DNA of 64,000 bases from Planctomycetia bacterium. GTDB taxonomy: Bacteria > Planctomycetota > Planctomycetia > Gemmatales > HRBIN36. The position numbers and the translations under genes were made by a program. Under the pieces are notes generated by a model. It made no database searches. It was not told where the DNA came from and worked only from the letters and a program-made list of their open reading frames with translations. The stretch is from the NCBI GenBank assembly GCA_016795155.1, contig JAEUIE010000023.1, positions 26,370-90,369 on the forward strand, written 5' to 3'. Below are positions 1 through 8,455 of the stretch, piece by piece. Positions within the stretch are counted from its first letter, which is position 1. Each line of letters starts with the position of its first letter.

Positions 1-1
1 T

Positions 2-175
2 CGCCGCAAAAACCTACGGGGCGCTTTGTATCCTCTGTATCGAGAACAATTGGATAAGCCGGGGCTGGATCAGCGAATAGCAGGTGCCGGCTTTGATGTG
101 CAAGGCAGGGCGGAAGCACTTACGGTTGAGGAGCATCTGCGGCTTTGCCAGGCTCTGCCTGATCTGAGCGTTTAA
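2..175 (+). CDS. rsmA: rRNA small-subunit adenine dimethyltransferase, C-terminal fragment
   Basis: The gene enters from the left edge and only its last 57 codons are visible, ending in TAA at 173-175. The frame begins RRKNLRGALYPL and ends with RAEALTVEEHLRLCQAL. This matches the C-terminal helical domain of RsmA/KsgA, where an RRKTLRN-like segment is followed by a RAE-L-EE motif. The family dimethylates two adjacent adenines near the 3' end of 16S rRNA during 30S maturation. The catalytic Rossmann domain lies outside the window. The 3' end overlaps the convergent MFS transporter gene by about 56 bases. Confidence 0.8.
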   Translation, partial: RRKNLRGALYPLYREQLDKPGLDQRIAGAGFDVQGRAEALTVEEHLRLCQALPDLSV

Positions 176-1304
176 CCGAGAACTCCGACATCATCGCCAG
201 CACACCCAGTATCGGCCCGGGTAACCAGAGCCAGCCTATCCAGAATTGCATCGGTTCCAGGCTCAATGCAGTTAGCTGAATACCAAATACGGTGACGCTG
301 AAACCGATGGCATTCTGCAAGGCGAGTGCACTTCCCGTAGCTTCCGGCAGGCAAGCTTTCGCCGAGAGTGCCGAGAACTGCGGTGAATCTGCCGGGGCAC
401 TCAATCCCCACACAACCAGAAACAGAATCACCAGCCATATAGGCATCCAGGGTAGAAGCGGACACAACAAGCACATGCAGCCAGAAATGGTCAGTGCAAT
501 GATTGCCACCAGCGCGCTGCCAATCCTTCGACTCCACCAACCTCCCAACACGTTGCCTGCTGCCCCCACGGCAATAATCGAGAAAATCCACCACGATTGC
601 TGTTGACGATTATCAGTAACGAGCCGAACCAGAAACGGAACCGTTGACCAGAATGCATATAGTTCCCACATATGCCCGAAGTAGCCAAATGCCGACGCTC
701 GATAAGCTGGTAGGCGAAAACAGTTCCATGCTATACGCAGATTGATTTTCCGGCCTGGTGGCCTGGCTGCTGGTCCATCACCGAGCCAGAGCATGAGAAA
801 TGCTGCCAGCACAGCAAAGAACGAAGCACCAACGGTAATCCACTGCCAGGGTATCTGTTCGCCCAAGGCTCGAAGCAGAAAGGGCAGCGATGTGCCGAGC
901 GATACCGAACCCACCAGCCAGCCCAGTGCTTCACCGGTTCGATCAGGCATCCAGGTGATGACAAGTTTCATCCCCAAAGGATAGATACCAGCCAGTGCAA
1001 CACCGGTCAGAAATCGCCAGAACATGGCATCGATCCACCCGCCGCTGGCATACGCAAAACCGAAATTCGCCAGCGAGCCGAGGAGACATCCTGCAGAAAA
1101 TACCCGACTGGCAGGGAATGCATCAGCCAGGCCGGTCAGCGATAAACCGAGCGTACCGAGTATGAAACCAATCTGAACAACCGCCAACAGGCTGCCTTGA
1201 GAGAAAGAGTTGAGTGACCAGAGCTGTGTAACTTCCGGCAGGGAAGCTGTGCCACAAAACCAGAGAGACGTTCCGAGCGATTCCGCCAGGACGATGCAGG
1301 GCAA
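120..1304 (-). CDS. Major facilitator superfamily transporter
   Basis: A 394-residue polytopic protein with about 12 hydrophobic segments. The first segment carries LAESLGTSLWF, common in sugar/nitrate-type MFS proteins. An MFS loop 2-3-like stretch (LGLSLTGLADAF) and a second half starting near residue 205 support the two-bundle fold. The substrate cannot be told. The start is uncertain: the frame is open only to a TGA at 1341-1343 and offers a TTG at 1304 and a CTG at 1310. An ATG at 1336 lies in another frame, so a sequencing error or small frameshift at the 5' end is possible. It converges with rsmA and overlaps its 3' end. Confidence 0.75.
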   Translation of the reverse strand: MPCIVLAESLGTSLWFCGTASLPEVTQLWSLNSFSQGSLLAVVQIGFILGTLGLSLTGLADAFPASRVFSAGCLLGSLANFGFAYASGGWIDAMFWRFLTGVALAGIYPLGMKLVITWMPDRTGEALGWLVGSVSLGTSLPFLLRALGEQIPWQWITVGASFFAVLAAFLMLWLGDGPAARPPGRKINLRIAWNCFRLPAYRASAFGYFGHMWELYAFWSTVPFLVRLVTDNRQQQSWWIFSIIAVGAAGNVLGGWWSRRIGSALVAIIALTISGCMCLLCPLLPWMPIWLVILFLVVWGLSAPADSPQFSALSAKACLPEATGSALALQNAIGFSVTVFGIQLTALSLEPMQFWIGWLWLPGPILGVLAMMSEFSVKRSDQAEPGKAADAPQP

Positions 1305-1402
1305 AGCCAGTGTTGCTTTGGAAAGGTTAATTCCATTATCTCAAAAACACGAAACGTCTCAGGCGATGAGATGTTTCAGTTTAACGTGATCTTTTCAAAA
1401 CA

Positions 1403-3190
1403 CTATTTGGCAGCCACTTTCCCCGTGACATCGATCTGACAGGCTTGCACGATTTCCCCTGTCTCTTGATTCTGCACCAGGGCAATCACTTTCAGATTCT
1501 TCATGTCCAGCGGGCGATTCGTCGAGGGGAAGGGACGAGTTTTGCCAAACTCATCCAGGTAATTGTTCAGCTCGCTGCGCAGCTTGCTAATATCTGCACT
1601 TACCTGATGTTTGAAGTTTTTATCCTTGATAGAAACTCCCTCGATGCCACCGGGCATGGCACGCACCACTTGATGATGGAATCGCAGTCGGTTGCTGCCG
1701 ACGTACTTTACTGTTTCTTCCACGATAATGGTTTTCAACTTTAATTGATCAGCAACTTCTACGCCGTACACATCAAGATGAATATCGATCTTGTCTCCAT
1801 CTCGGCTCGCAGTGCCGTTCACTTTGACCTGGCTGCTTTTTTCCAGAATGGGATCGATGATCTCTTTATACTGCTCAAATTTGGCTTGCGCCCGATCCAT
1901 GCCACCACCGCTGCCAGCTCCCGGCTTGCCGTTGAATAACGTGCTGGGAGTGCCCCGCATATCGTTCGGGAACAGCTTGCGGTAATAGTTAAAACGGGCA
2001 ACAGTATCAGGATTGGTCATTGGATCAGGGCCGGGGATGTGCATGTGGTACTGAATCAGAACCAGGTCTTTGTGATCGTATGCTTTTTCGAGCGCATCAA
2101 AAGCGACATCAGCAGCCACGCAGGGTGGGCACTGGGCGCCGGTGAACAATTCAAGAACTGCCACCTGATTGGCGCTTGTGTTCTTGCGGCCTGCAAATGC
2201 AACCGGTTTGAACGGAGGCACCGTCGCCAGATATTCCTTATCCATGTCGGCGTCCATCTTGGCGAGTTTCGCCTCAATGACTTTAGCCTCGGAAGTATTC
2301 TTGTTGGCTACCAGTGCCTGCAGGTAAGCGGTAACCACCGGGTGCTGCCTGGATGCTGACCAGCTTGCAGGCATCGATTGATATGCCGATTGAATAACTT
2401 TCAGGGCAAGCGCTTCCAATCCTTTTTCCCGAAGCAGCGTAGTGCCCGTGCGCGACAAAACGTAATTCGTGTAAGGCAAGCCGTAAGGCTTGGCGTGTTT
2501 TTCGATGATGCCGATGAGCTTTTCTGCCTCGGCTCTGCTGACCTTGGCTTTTTGAGCCATCCCCAGCAATGCACTGGCTGAATCAAGGGCGGCCAGTTGA
2601 TCAGAGTGCTTTTCAATCACTTCCCGGTAGAGGTCAGCAACTTTTTCATCAGCTTCCTTTTGGGCTGCAGGCAACTGATCCTGAATCTTCTTCCGTTTCT
2701 CAGCATCCTTTTCATTCTGTGCCTGGATGCGAAGTGTCATGGGACGGTTATTCAGAGAGACTGCTTTGCCATATGCTTCAGGCGATTTGACTCGCACGAT
2801 AGCATCAGAAGGTTGTGCAAATTCGGTTTGATCCGTCGGCGCCAGCTTGGCACGATATGCAATGGTATCAGTCGCCATGCTGCCCAGAATGCTTTTCTCA
2901 GACCCTGCACTATGTGAAGTAAAGGTCATCCCATTGGAAAGGGTGAGAACGATTTCCTGACCATTGGCTTTATAGCTCGTCAGCTTAACCGTGCTGCGCG
3001 GCGGAACAGCCAGCACGCTGGCGGTTTGCGTCCCGTCTTTGGTTTCCACTTTGAGTAATGCCTGAGTCGTTTCCGCCGATGGACTACCAATGAGAGCCAG
3101 GCGGTAGTTGCCATCGGGAATGGTTCCCTGAGCATGGATGCCCTGGCTGAAAGCAAGAAGAAGTGTCAGCAACACCAGTTTTTTCAACAT
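1403..3190 (-). CDS. Exported thioredoxin-like protein with CPPC motif
   Basis: A 595-residue protein with a Sec signal peptide (MLKKLVLLTLLLAFSQGIHAQG). The N-terminal half is beta-rich, followed by a charged helical stretch (about 155-235). Near residue 341 begins a thioredoxin-fold segment, NQVAVLELFTGAQCPPC, with the redox pair at C354 and C357. Downstream GTPST could supply the cis-proline region. The C-terminal 130 residues are probably a beta-sandwich. It is likely a periplasmic thiol-disulfide oxidoreductase or thiol sensor. Its neighbours are cysteine-rich exported proteins transcribed the other way, which makes a link to disulfide handling attractive but unproven. ATG 3190 is preceded by a GAGAG-like ribosome site. 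Confidence 0.7.
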   Translation of the reverse strand: MLKKLVLLTLLLAFSQGIHAQGTIPDGNYRLALIGSPSAETTQALLKVETKDGTQTASVLAVPPRSTVKLTSYKANGQEIVLTLSNGMTFTSHSAGSEKSILGSMATDTIAYRAKLAPTDQTEFAQPSDAIVRVKSPEAYGKAVSLNNRPMTLRIQAQNEKDAEKRKKIQDQLPAAQKEADEKVADLYREVIEKHSDQLAALDSASALLGMAQKAKVSRAEAEKLIGIIEKHAKPYGLPYTNYVLSRTGTTLLREKGLEALALKVIQSAYQSMPASWSASRQHPVVTAYLQALVANKNTSEAKVIEAKLAKMDADMDKEYLATVPPFKPVAFAGRKNTSANQVAVLELFTGAQCPPCVAADVAFDALEKAYDHKDLVLIQYHMHIPGPDPMTNPDTVARFNYYRKLFPNDMRGTPSTLFNGKPGAGSGGGMDRAQAKFEQYKEIIDPILEKSSQVKVNGTASRDGDKIDIHLDVYGVEVADQLKLKTIIVEETVKYVGSNRLRFHHQVVRAMPGGIEGVSIKDKNFKHQVSADISKLRSELNNYLDEFGKTRPFPSTNRPLDMKNLKVIALVQNQETGEIVQACQIDVTGKVAAK

Positions 3191-3304
3191 GGTTTAATCT
3201 CTCGCGGATTAAGTCTTTACATTACAAAATTACTAAAGATTGATGCAAAGTTAAGCAAATACCGAAAATAAACAGGTGGCTTGCTGGTTCATCTGGAATA
3301 ATTG

Positions 3305-3763
3305 ATGTTTGACGAGTATGATTCAAACAGATTGGCCATGGTACTGAACGTGTATCAGAAGATGAAAGCCATATTCTGTCTACTCTGCTGCATGATTATT
3401 CTCATGCCACAGGGGTGGTGTTGCTGGCTTGTACCATTGCAATGTTGTAGTAACGATGCTGTCCCTTCCTGTTGCCATACTGTTTCACAGGCTACTGAAT
3501 CGTGTTGCGATGCCTGTGCTGAATCGCAAAATGCACAGGATGGTGATGATCATTCAGGTTCAATACCTGAGACCTGCAGTAAGTGTCTCCACGACACGAT
3601 TCGACCAGTTTTTGAAAATTCGACTGACTGGTTCGTTGTACCTGTTGCCATTCTTCCTGTGGAACTATCCACGGGATTGCCTTGCAGTCTGCTGTTTGTC
3701 TCTCACGATGTGCATACCGTCAGCCCACCTTTGCATGTGCACCTCTGCGTCTGGCGTTGTTAA
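3305..3763 (+). CDS. Small cysteine-rich exported protein, function unknown
   Basis: I do not recognise a family. After a short N-terminus there is a hydrophobic leader (KAIFCLLCCMIILM) and then many paired cysteines (CC, CCSN, SCCH, ESCCDACAE, CSKC). A histidine-rich, cysteine-containing end follows (HDVHTVSPPLHVHLCVWRC). Cysteine and histidine content suggests metal binding, or an exported protein with several disulfides. The start is uncertain: ATG 3305 has a weak GGA upstream, while ATG 3338 or 3362 would put the leader at the very N-terminus. The gene lies 108 bases before the metallothionein-like gene on the same strand, so they may be co-transcribed. Confidence 0.55.
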   Translation: MFDEYDSNRLAMVLNVYQKMKAIFCLLCCMIILMPQGWCCWLVPLQCCSNDAVPSCCHTVSQATESCCDACAESQNAQDGDDHSGSIPETCSKCLHDTIRPVFENSTDWFVVPVAILPVELSTGLPCSLLFVSHDVHTVSPPLHVHLCVWRC

Positions 3764-3871
3764 GCCGGTTGATGATCGGTCGTAACTGAAGCGATATAGC
3801 TTTAAGACTGTAGTTTGCTTCGTCTATTGTTCATTCTTTGATAACAACACCAAACCAGAACGGAGAGAATC

Positions 3872-4246
3872 ATGAAAACGAAACTGGCTCTGTTGGCCCT
3901 TTTGGTCGCAACATTATCCCTGGGTCTGTTTGCCAACCAGGCAACCGCCAGCAAGTCTGCTGATAGCTGCTGTGCCTGCTGCGAAAAAGGTTGTTATTGC
4001 TGCGATACAGGTGCCTGTACCTGTGCAGAATGTGCCTGCGTGTGCGGCTGCTGTGGCGTGGATGGCTGTTGTCAGGCCAGCACTCCTGCAGTCAAAGTAG
4101 AAGCAAAATGCTGTGACTGCTGCGAAGCAGGCAGCACCTGTTGCGTTACCGGTGCCTGCAACTGCTGCAGTCAGCCAGTCAAAAAGACTGCTTGCTGCGA
4201 TTCGGAAACAGCCGGTAAGCCTGTCAAGCAAAAGTGCTGCAAGTAA
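3872..4246 (+). CDS. Exported metallothionein-like cysteine-rich protein
   Basis: A 124-residue protein with a clear signal peptide (cleavage probably after ATAS near residue 27) and 29 cysteines, nearly all as CC or CxC pairs. Two similar blocks are visible, CCACCEKGCYCCDTGAC (about 33-49) and CCDCCEAGSTCCVTGAC (about 80-96), so the mature protein arose by internal duplication. Lysines separate the clusters. The composition resembles metallothioneins, but those are usually cytosolic and this one carries an export signal. It could sequester soft metals in the periplasm or cross-link envelope protein. It is preceded by a GGAGAG ribosome site and followed by a hairpin terminator. Confidence 0.65.
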   Translation: MKTKLALLALLVATLSLGLFANQATASKSADSCCACCEKGCYCCDTGACTCAECACVCGCCGVDGCCQASTPAVKVEAKCCDCCEAGSTCCVTGACNCCSQPVKKTACCDSETAGKPVKQKCCK

Positions 4247-4272
4247 TTCTTGCCTGACATAAGTTCAAACGG

Positions 4273-4306
4273 ATGCCGTGCAGTATTCTGCTGCCCGGCA
4301 TTTTTT
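4273..4306 (+). terminator. Rho-independent terminator after the metallothionein-like gene
   Basis: ATGCCG pairs with CGGCAT, extended by GCAG with CTGC, and the stem is followed by six Ts at 4301-4306. It lies 27 bases after the stop at 4246. Confidence 0.6.
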
Positions 4307-4658
4307 GTGATTACATTGAAAACCAGTAAACGTAATCGCGATGCAAAATCGTTACAGCTTATCAATCTGGGTAGTGAAGAATGCGTGTTGGATCAAACTT
4401 CAATGAAAAGTGATGGAAACAGTAAATTCATTGAGAATTTGTAACGGAACCTACACCTTTGGGTAACAGTCGGAAAAGTCCAGCAGGACAGCCAGCTTGA
4501 GGAAAAGTGACAAGGTTTTCCAATCTGGTTCTTTGGAAAAGTAAACGGCAACGCGCATGATTGCCATGAACACGTTGGAGGTTCCGCCAGGCTGATGTCA
4601 AGCCAGGGCCCGGGTCCCCCAGTCCGACGATTTTGTCTCCACAAAGGAGTGCCGAGAG
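4307..4658. other. Intergenic region, leader of the YTV gene
   Basis: No convincing gene is visible in these 352 bases. The short open frames here have no family resemblance or ribosome sites. The last bases hold AAAGGAG about 9 bases before the ATG at 4659, a strong ribosome site. A promoter for the YTV protein is expected here, but I cannot point to clear -35/-10 boxes. Confidence 0.5.
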
Positions 4659-5600
4659 ATGCGCCTCAAGTTTCTAGCCTCTGCCGTTGCAGCGTTAGCC
4701 GCTGTGTTCGGCGCCCACACCACAGCCACGGCTGGTGGTGGTTGCGGTGGCTGTGGCGCTTCTGCCGTCGTGGCTTGTGCCCCGGCTGCAGACGCCTGTA
4801 CGCCCCGCGTACGTTACAAAACCGAATGGCAGACCGTGACCGAACAACGGACACGCACCTGCTACAAGACAGTTCAGGAAACTGTCATGAAGGAAGTTCG
4901 TGAAGTGGTCTGCAAGCCAGTTCATGAGACCAAAGTGGTGGAATGCAAACGCATCGTTTGCGAACCAGTTTGGGAAGAAAAAGAAGTCAAAGTCTGCACC
5001 GGCGACTGGGTCACCGAGCAGCGCAAAGAAGCTGATCGCACGGTTTGCCGCAAAGTTCGCGTCGAACGCTGCGATAATGGCTGTGGCCACGCCAACCATG
5101 GCAATGGCTGCGGCTGCGACAATGCCTGCAACGATCCCTGCGCCAGCAACAAGTGCGGGCTCGGCGGCTGGCTCAAACGCCTTCGTCCTGAGTATGCCTA
5201 TGTGCAGGAAACCTGCCCAGGCAAGACTTACGAAGTGAAGGTCTGGAAGCCACGCGAAGAAGTCAAGAAGGTCAAGGTCTGCAAGATGGTTCAGAAGGAA
5301 GTGGTCGAAAAGAAGAACGTCACCACGTGCCGCTATGAACGCCAGGAAGTTGTCAAACAGGTTCCTGTCACCGTCTGCAAAAAGGTCCCTTACTGCGAAA
5401 CCTACAACGTGTGCAAACGCGTTCGCGTCAAGGTTCCTGTTTGCGATGACGGCTGCCGATCACACAGCCTCTTCGGCGGACTCTTCAGCAAGAGCTGCAA
5501 GAACGACTGTGCACCAGCCTGCAACAACTGCGGTAGCCACGCTCCTGCACACCTGACTCCTGCTGCTCCCGCTGCCGCTCCCATGCCTGCAGCCAAGTAA
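4659..5600 (+). CDS. YTV-type cysteine-rich envelope protein
   Basis: A 313-residue protein with a signal peptide (MRLKFLASAVAALAAVFGAHTTATA) and many short valine/lysine/cysteine repeats, such as YKTEWQTVTEQRTRTCYKTV, VREVVCKPVHETKVVEC and VKQVPVTVCKKVPYCETYNV. These resemble the YTV motif of planctomycete cell-wall proteins (Pfam YTV family), thought to build a cysteine-cross-linked outer layer. Two glycine/asparagine/cysteine-rich linkers (about 145-165 and 270-300) interrupt the repeats. The C-terminus is an Ala/Pro-rich tail. It stands alone between two terminators and follows another exported cysteine-rich protein, suggesting a local group of envelope structural genes. Confidence 0.75.
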   Translation: MRLKFLASAVAALAAVFGAHTTATAGGGCGGCGASAVVACAPAADACTPRVRYKTEWQTVTEQRTRTCYKTVQETVMKEVREVVCKPVHETKVVECKRIVCEPVWEEKEVKVCTGDWVTEQRKEADRTVCRKVRVERCDNGCGHANHGNGCGCDNACNDPCASNKCGLGGWLKRLRPEYAYVQETCPGKTYEVKVWKPREEVKKVKVCKMVQKEVVEKKNVTTCRYERQEVVKQVPVTVCKKVPYCETYNVCKRVRVKVPVCDDGCRSHSLFGGLFSKSCKNDCAPACNNCGSHAPAHLTPAAPAAAPMPAAK

Positions 5601-5620
5601 GCAGATTTAATTGAAAAATA

Positions 5621-5657
5621 GAAAGCCCACTCCTGGTGAGTGGGCTTTTTCTTTTTT
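5621..5657. terminator. Terminator between the YTV and ThuA genes
   Basis: AAAGCCCACT and AGTGGGCTTT form a stem around CCTGGTG, followed by a long T tract (5646-5659). It serves the plus-strand YTV gene; the complementary A tract also suits the convergent ThuA gene, whose stop is at 5658-5660. Confidence 0.85.
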
Positions 5658-6623
5658 TTAACTGCGTAACACCGAAGCTTCCGGCGTTGCTTTGGAAATA
5701 TTCGCCGATACATCCGCATCGAATCGCCCCAGTGTCCAGTTGAGGCCGCTCATGAGAATGGTTTTGAAGGTGTCATTCGTCCAGACATCTTCGCGATGCC
5801 CCATCGAAGTGTAGAACACGCGGCCTTTATCATGCATCCTCGCCCAGGTAGCCGGGTGCAGCGGCCTGATGTGGAACGCATTGCCACCTTCCACCCGCTT
5901 GGGGTTCTTGTCACGCTTCCACATGGCATTCGCCTCGCTACTGTCCTGGGCAAGGATGACATGCAGATTTGGGGCAAAATTCTTGAGCGAGTACCACTCT
6001 TCGTGCAAGTTGAAATCGTCCATCCCCTTGACCGCGGGGAAGGAACTGCACACCTTCATTTTTGCCTTGAACTGTTCGCCGTGAACGATGAACTCTCCGC
6101 CAATCATCTGAATATATGGATCACGTTCTGAATCAGGCTGGTTCTTCTGTTGGTCACCTTTGCTGTGGAACGTATCGGTCGCACAATGGCTGCCGATAAA
6201 CCCCTTTCCCTTGGCAATGGCATCGAGAAGGGCCTGCTTGCCCTCTTTAGGCATAGCTACAGAACCATCCACTGCCTTCTCTTTGGTTAAATCGCCGGTT
6301 GTGTAAAAGAAGAATGCATCGTACTTGGCGATTTCTTCCGGTATGAACACTCGACCATCCTTGGTGCAGGTCACATCAATGTTGTTCTCTTTACCCCACT
6401 GGGTCAGCAGAAATTCAGCGTGAGACAGTTTCCCCTTCTCGCCGAGGAACTTCTTGCCATCCGGCTTGTTGCGATTGACGACATCATGCTGGAAGCCTTG
6501 TGATCGGGTGAAAACCAGAAGCTTCTTGTTCTCACTCGTTTTGGCACTCGCTGCCTGCATCAGAAAGGATGAGCCGACGGCAGCCAGAGTGCTATTCAGA
6601 AAATGGCGACGATCCACAGACAT
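5658..6623 (-). CDS. Exported ThuA domain protein
   Basis: A 321-residue protein with a twin-arginine-like leader (MSVDRRHFLNSTLAAVGSSF). The body begins KKLLVFTRSQGFQHDVV and contains FFYTTGDL, GKGFIGSHCATDTF and EEWYSL, typical of the ThuA family, a class I glutamine amidotransferase-like fold common in planctomycetes. The C-terminal GRVFYTSMGHREDVWTND is also characteristic. Members are linked to carbohydrate (trehalose) utilisation, but the reaction is not established. The cysteine of GSHCATD sits near the expected nucleophile region; whether it is catalytic is unknown. ATG 6623 follows a GAGGAAA ribosome site. Confidence 0.8.
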   Translation of the reverse strand: MSVDRRHFLNSTLAAVGSSFLMQAASAKTSENKKLLVFTRSQGFQHDVVNRNKPDGKKFLGEKGKLSHAEFLLTQWGKENNIDVTCTKDGRVFIPEEIAKYDAFFFYTTGDLTKEKAVDGSVAMPKEGKQALLDAIAKGKGFIGSHCATDTFHSKGDQQKNQPDSERDPYIQMIGGEFIVHGEQFKAKMKVCSSFPAVKGMDDFNLHEEWYSLKNFAPNLHVILAQDSSEANAMWKRDKNPKRVEGGNAFHIRPLHPATWARMHDKGRVFYTSMGHREDVWTNDTFKTILMSGLNWTLGRFDADVSANISKATPEASVLRS

Positions 6624-6823
6624 GGTGATTTCCTCAGCAAGGCAGGGCAGGGTGAATGCGACGAATCGCGGTGTATGATGTTGTCACTGTAAATAGAACC
6701 AGCCTCTGAAGCAAGCAGTTTGTTGGGGCAGGCCACTTCATTTCTGCAGTAAACTGGTCTCGATTCATTGGCTTATGTAAGGTAACCTGTCAGTAGGTGT
6801 TTGAAACTATGGAGAGTGTCTGC

Positions 6824-7621
6824 ATGTCTCGACCTGTGATTGGCATACCCATGCAAACTCTTGATCCGATTCCGGGTCAGACGCCGCTTTGCTGGATCAT
6901 GGGGCAGACCTATGTTCGTGTGCTGACAGAGCAGGGTGCTGTACCTTGGCTGATTCCGCCTCTGGTCGGTGATGTGGATACCCTGCGAGCTATTTACGAA
7001 CATTTGAATGGCATCTTCCTGACGGGCGGCGTGGATGTCGACCCCAGCAATTACGATGAATCGAAGGATGTCCTCTGCGGCAAGACTGACAAGTCACGCG
7101 ACTGGGCCGAGATGCAACTCGTCCGGTGGGCTTTGGAAGACAAGAAACCGGTTCTCGGTGTCTGCAGAGGTGCACAACTGCTTAACGTGGCTTTGGGTGG
7201 CACGCTTTATCAGGATGTAGGCAAGTTCTACGAGCAGTCAATCAAGCACGATTACTTCCCCACGCCTGAACGCTGGACCCGCGATATGTATGCCCACATG
7301 GTTAACATCGAACCGGGCACCCGCCTCGCCGCTATTGTCAAATCTGACAGGATTCAGGTCAACAGCATGCATCACCAGGGTATCAAGAAACTGGCTGAGC
7401 CATTGCGGGCAAACTCCTGGGCTCCTGATGGCCTGATCGAAGGTGTGGAAGGCCGAAACGGACAGTTCCTCGTCGGCGTGCAATGGCATCCGGAAGAACT
7501 GACTCGCCGCGACATGGCCATGCACCAGTTATTCCAGGCATTCATTGATGAAGTGCAACAGTTCCAACCTGTTACAGCCACTACAACCCCACAGTGGTCG
7601 TTCATGAAGGTGAATGGTTAG
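6824..7621 (+). CDS. Peptidase C26 / gamma-glutamyl hydrolase-like class I amidotransferase (PuuD type)
   Basis: A 265-residue protein starting SRPVIGIPMQ, with FLTGGVDVDPSNY (oxyanion region), the nucleophile elbow GVCRGAQLLN (C114), SMHHQGI and VGVQWHPEE (catalytic His and Glu). This is the complete triad of the PuuD / gamma-glutamyl-GABA hydrolase family, which cleaves gamma-glutamyl amides. ATG 6824 is preferred over GTG 6797 because GGAGAG lies about 9 bases before it. It is the first gene of a plus-strand run with an alpha/beta hydrolase and an ATP-grasp protein, so its substrate may be the product of that ligase rather than a polyamine intermediate. Confidence 0.85.
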   Translation: MSRPVIGIPMQTLDPIPGQTPLCWIMGQTYVRVLTEQGAVPWLIPPLVGDVDTLRAIYEHLNGIFLTGGVDVDPSNYDESKDVLCGKTDKSRDWAEMQLVRWALEDKKPVLGVCRGAQLLNVALGGTLYQDVGKFYEQSIKHDYFPTPERWTRDMYAHMVNIEPGTRLAAIVKSDRIQVNSMHHQGIKKLAEPLRANSWAPDGLIEGVEGRNGQFLVGVQWHPEELTRRDMAMHQLFQAFIDEVQQFQPVTATTTPQWSFMKVNG

Positions 7622-7706
7622 GTAAATTGTTCTGGCAGTTTCGCCACGACTTTTACATATTGATGATTACTGAAAGTCATCATCAATCATTGTATTCGGC
7701 CTTACC

Positions 7707-8426
7707 ATGCATCGTGAGCGACACAAGTGGTTCAGTCCCCGACTTCACCGTGATATGGAACTCGAAATCTGGGGGCATGCAGGTGCCCGTGTTCTGGTTT
7801 TCCCCACTTCCCAAGGTCGTTATTTCGAATTCTCCGACCGTGGCATGATCAATGTCATGGCAGATTCCATTCACCGTGGCTGGGTGCAGGTGTACTGTGT
7901 CGATTCAGTCGATGCCGAAAGCTGGTATGCCTACCACAAGCATCCTCACGACCGTTTCCGCCGACATGCTGAATACGATGCCTATCTCGTCAATGAAGTG
8001 CTGCCGCTCAGTCAGCAGAAAAACAACAATCCATTTCTGATCACCCTGGGTGCCAGCTTTGGTGGCTACCATGCACTCAACTTCGGCCTGAAACACCCTA
8101 ATCTGGTCAGCCGCATTCTCTGCATGAGCGGCTTGTGCGACATCAGCAGCTTTAGCGATGGCCATTCCAGCGATGATCTCTACTTCAACAACCCCATGCA
8201 GTTCATTGCCAATGAACATGATGGCTACCGGCTTGCTGCCCTGCGTAAGCAGGACATCATCCTGGCCGTAGGCAAGGATGATCGACTATGTGATAGTAAC
8301 CGACGCATGTCCAATCTGCTCTGGAGCCGAGGTATCGGCAACGCTCTCAGGCTTTGGGACGGCTGGTCACACGATTGGCCTTACTGGGAGAAAATGATTA
8401 GATTGTACCTGTCAGGGCATGATTAA
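7707..8426 (+). CDS. Alpha/beta-hydrolase (esterase family)
   Basis: A 239-residue protein without a signal peptide. It has the nucleophile elbow LGASFGGYHA (S117), an acid candidate in AVGKDDRLCDSN and a C-terminal GWSHDWPYW holding the likely catalytic histidine. The N-terminus HRDMELEIWGHAGARVLVFPTS resembles the putative esterase (esterase D-like) family that acts on small esters or peptides. The gene lies 85 bases after the C26 hydrolase and 29 bases before the ATP-grasp gene on the same strand, so they probably form one transcription unit. The substrate is not deducible. Confidence 0.75.
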   Translation: MHRERHKWFSPRLHRDMELEIWGHAGARVLVFPTSQGRYFEFSDRGMINVMADSIHRGWVQVYCVDSVDAESWYAYHKHPHDRFRRHAEYDAYLVNEVLPLSQQKNNNPFLITLGASFGGYHALNFGLKHPNLVSRILCMSGLCDISSFSDGHSSDDLYFNNPMQFIANEHDGYRLAALRKQDIILAVGKDDRLCDSNRRMSNLLWSRGIGNALRLWDGWSHDWPYWEKMIRLYLSGHD

Positions 8427-8455
8427 GATCAGTTCTCAGCACTCAGGACTTAAAT

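Noticed and set aside
120..1304. Frameshifted 5' end of the MFS gene, starting from ATG 1336
   Set aside because: A TTG start at 1304 already gives a full-length transporter. Without reads I cannot show a sequencing error.
4659..5600. Antisense and alternative frames in the YTV gene
   Set aside because: They follow from the skewed codon composition of a repeat-rich gene. Only the annotated frame has a signal peptide and a strong ribosome site.
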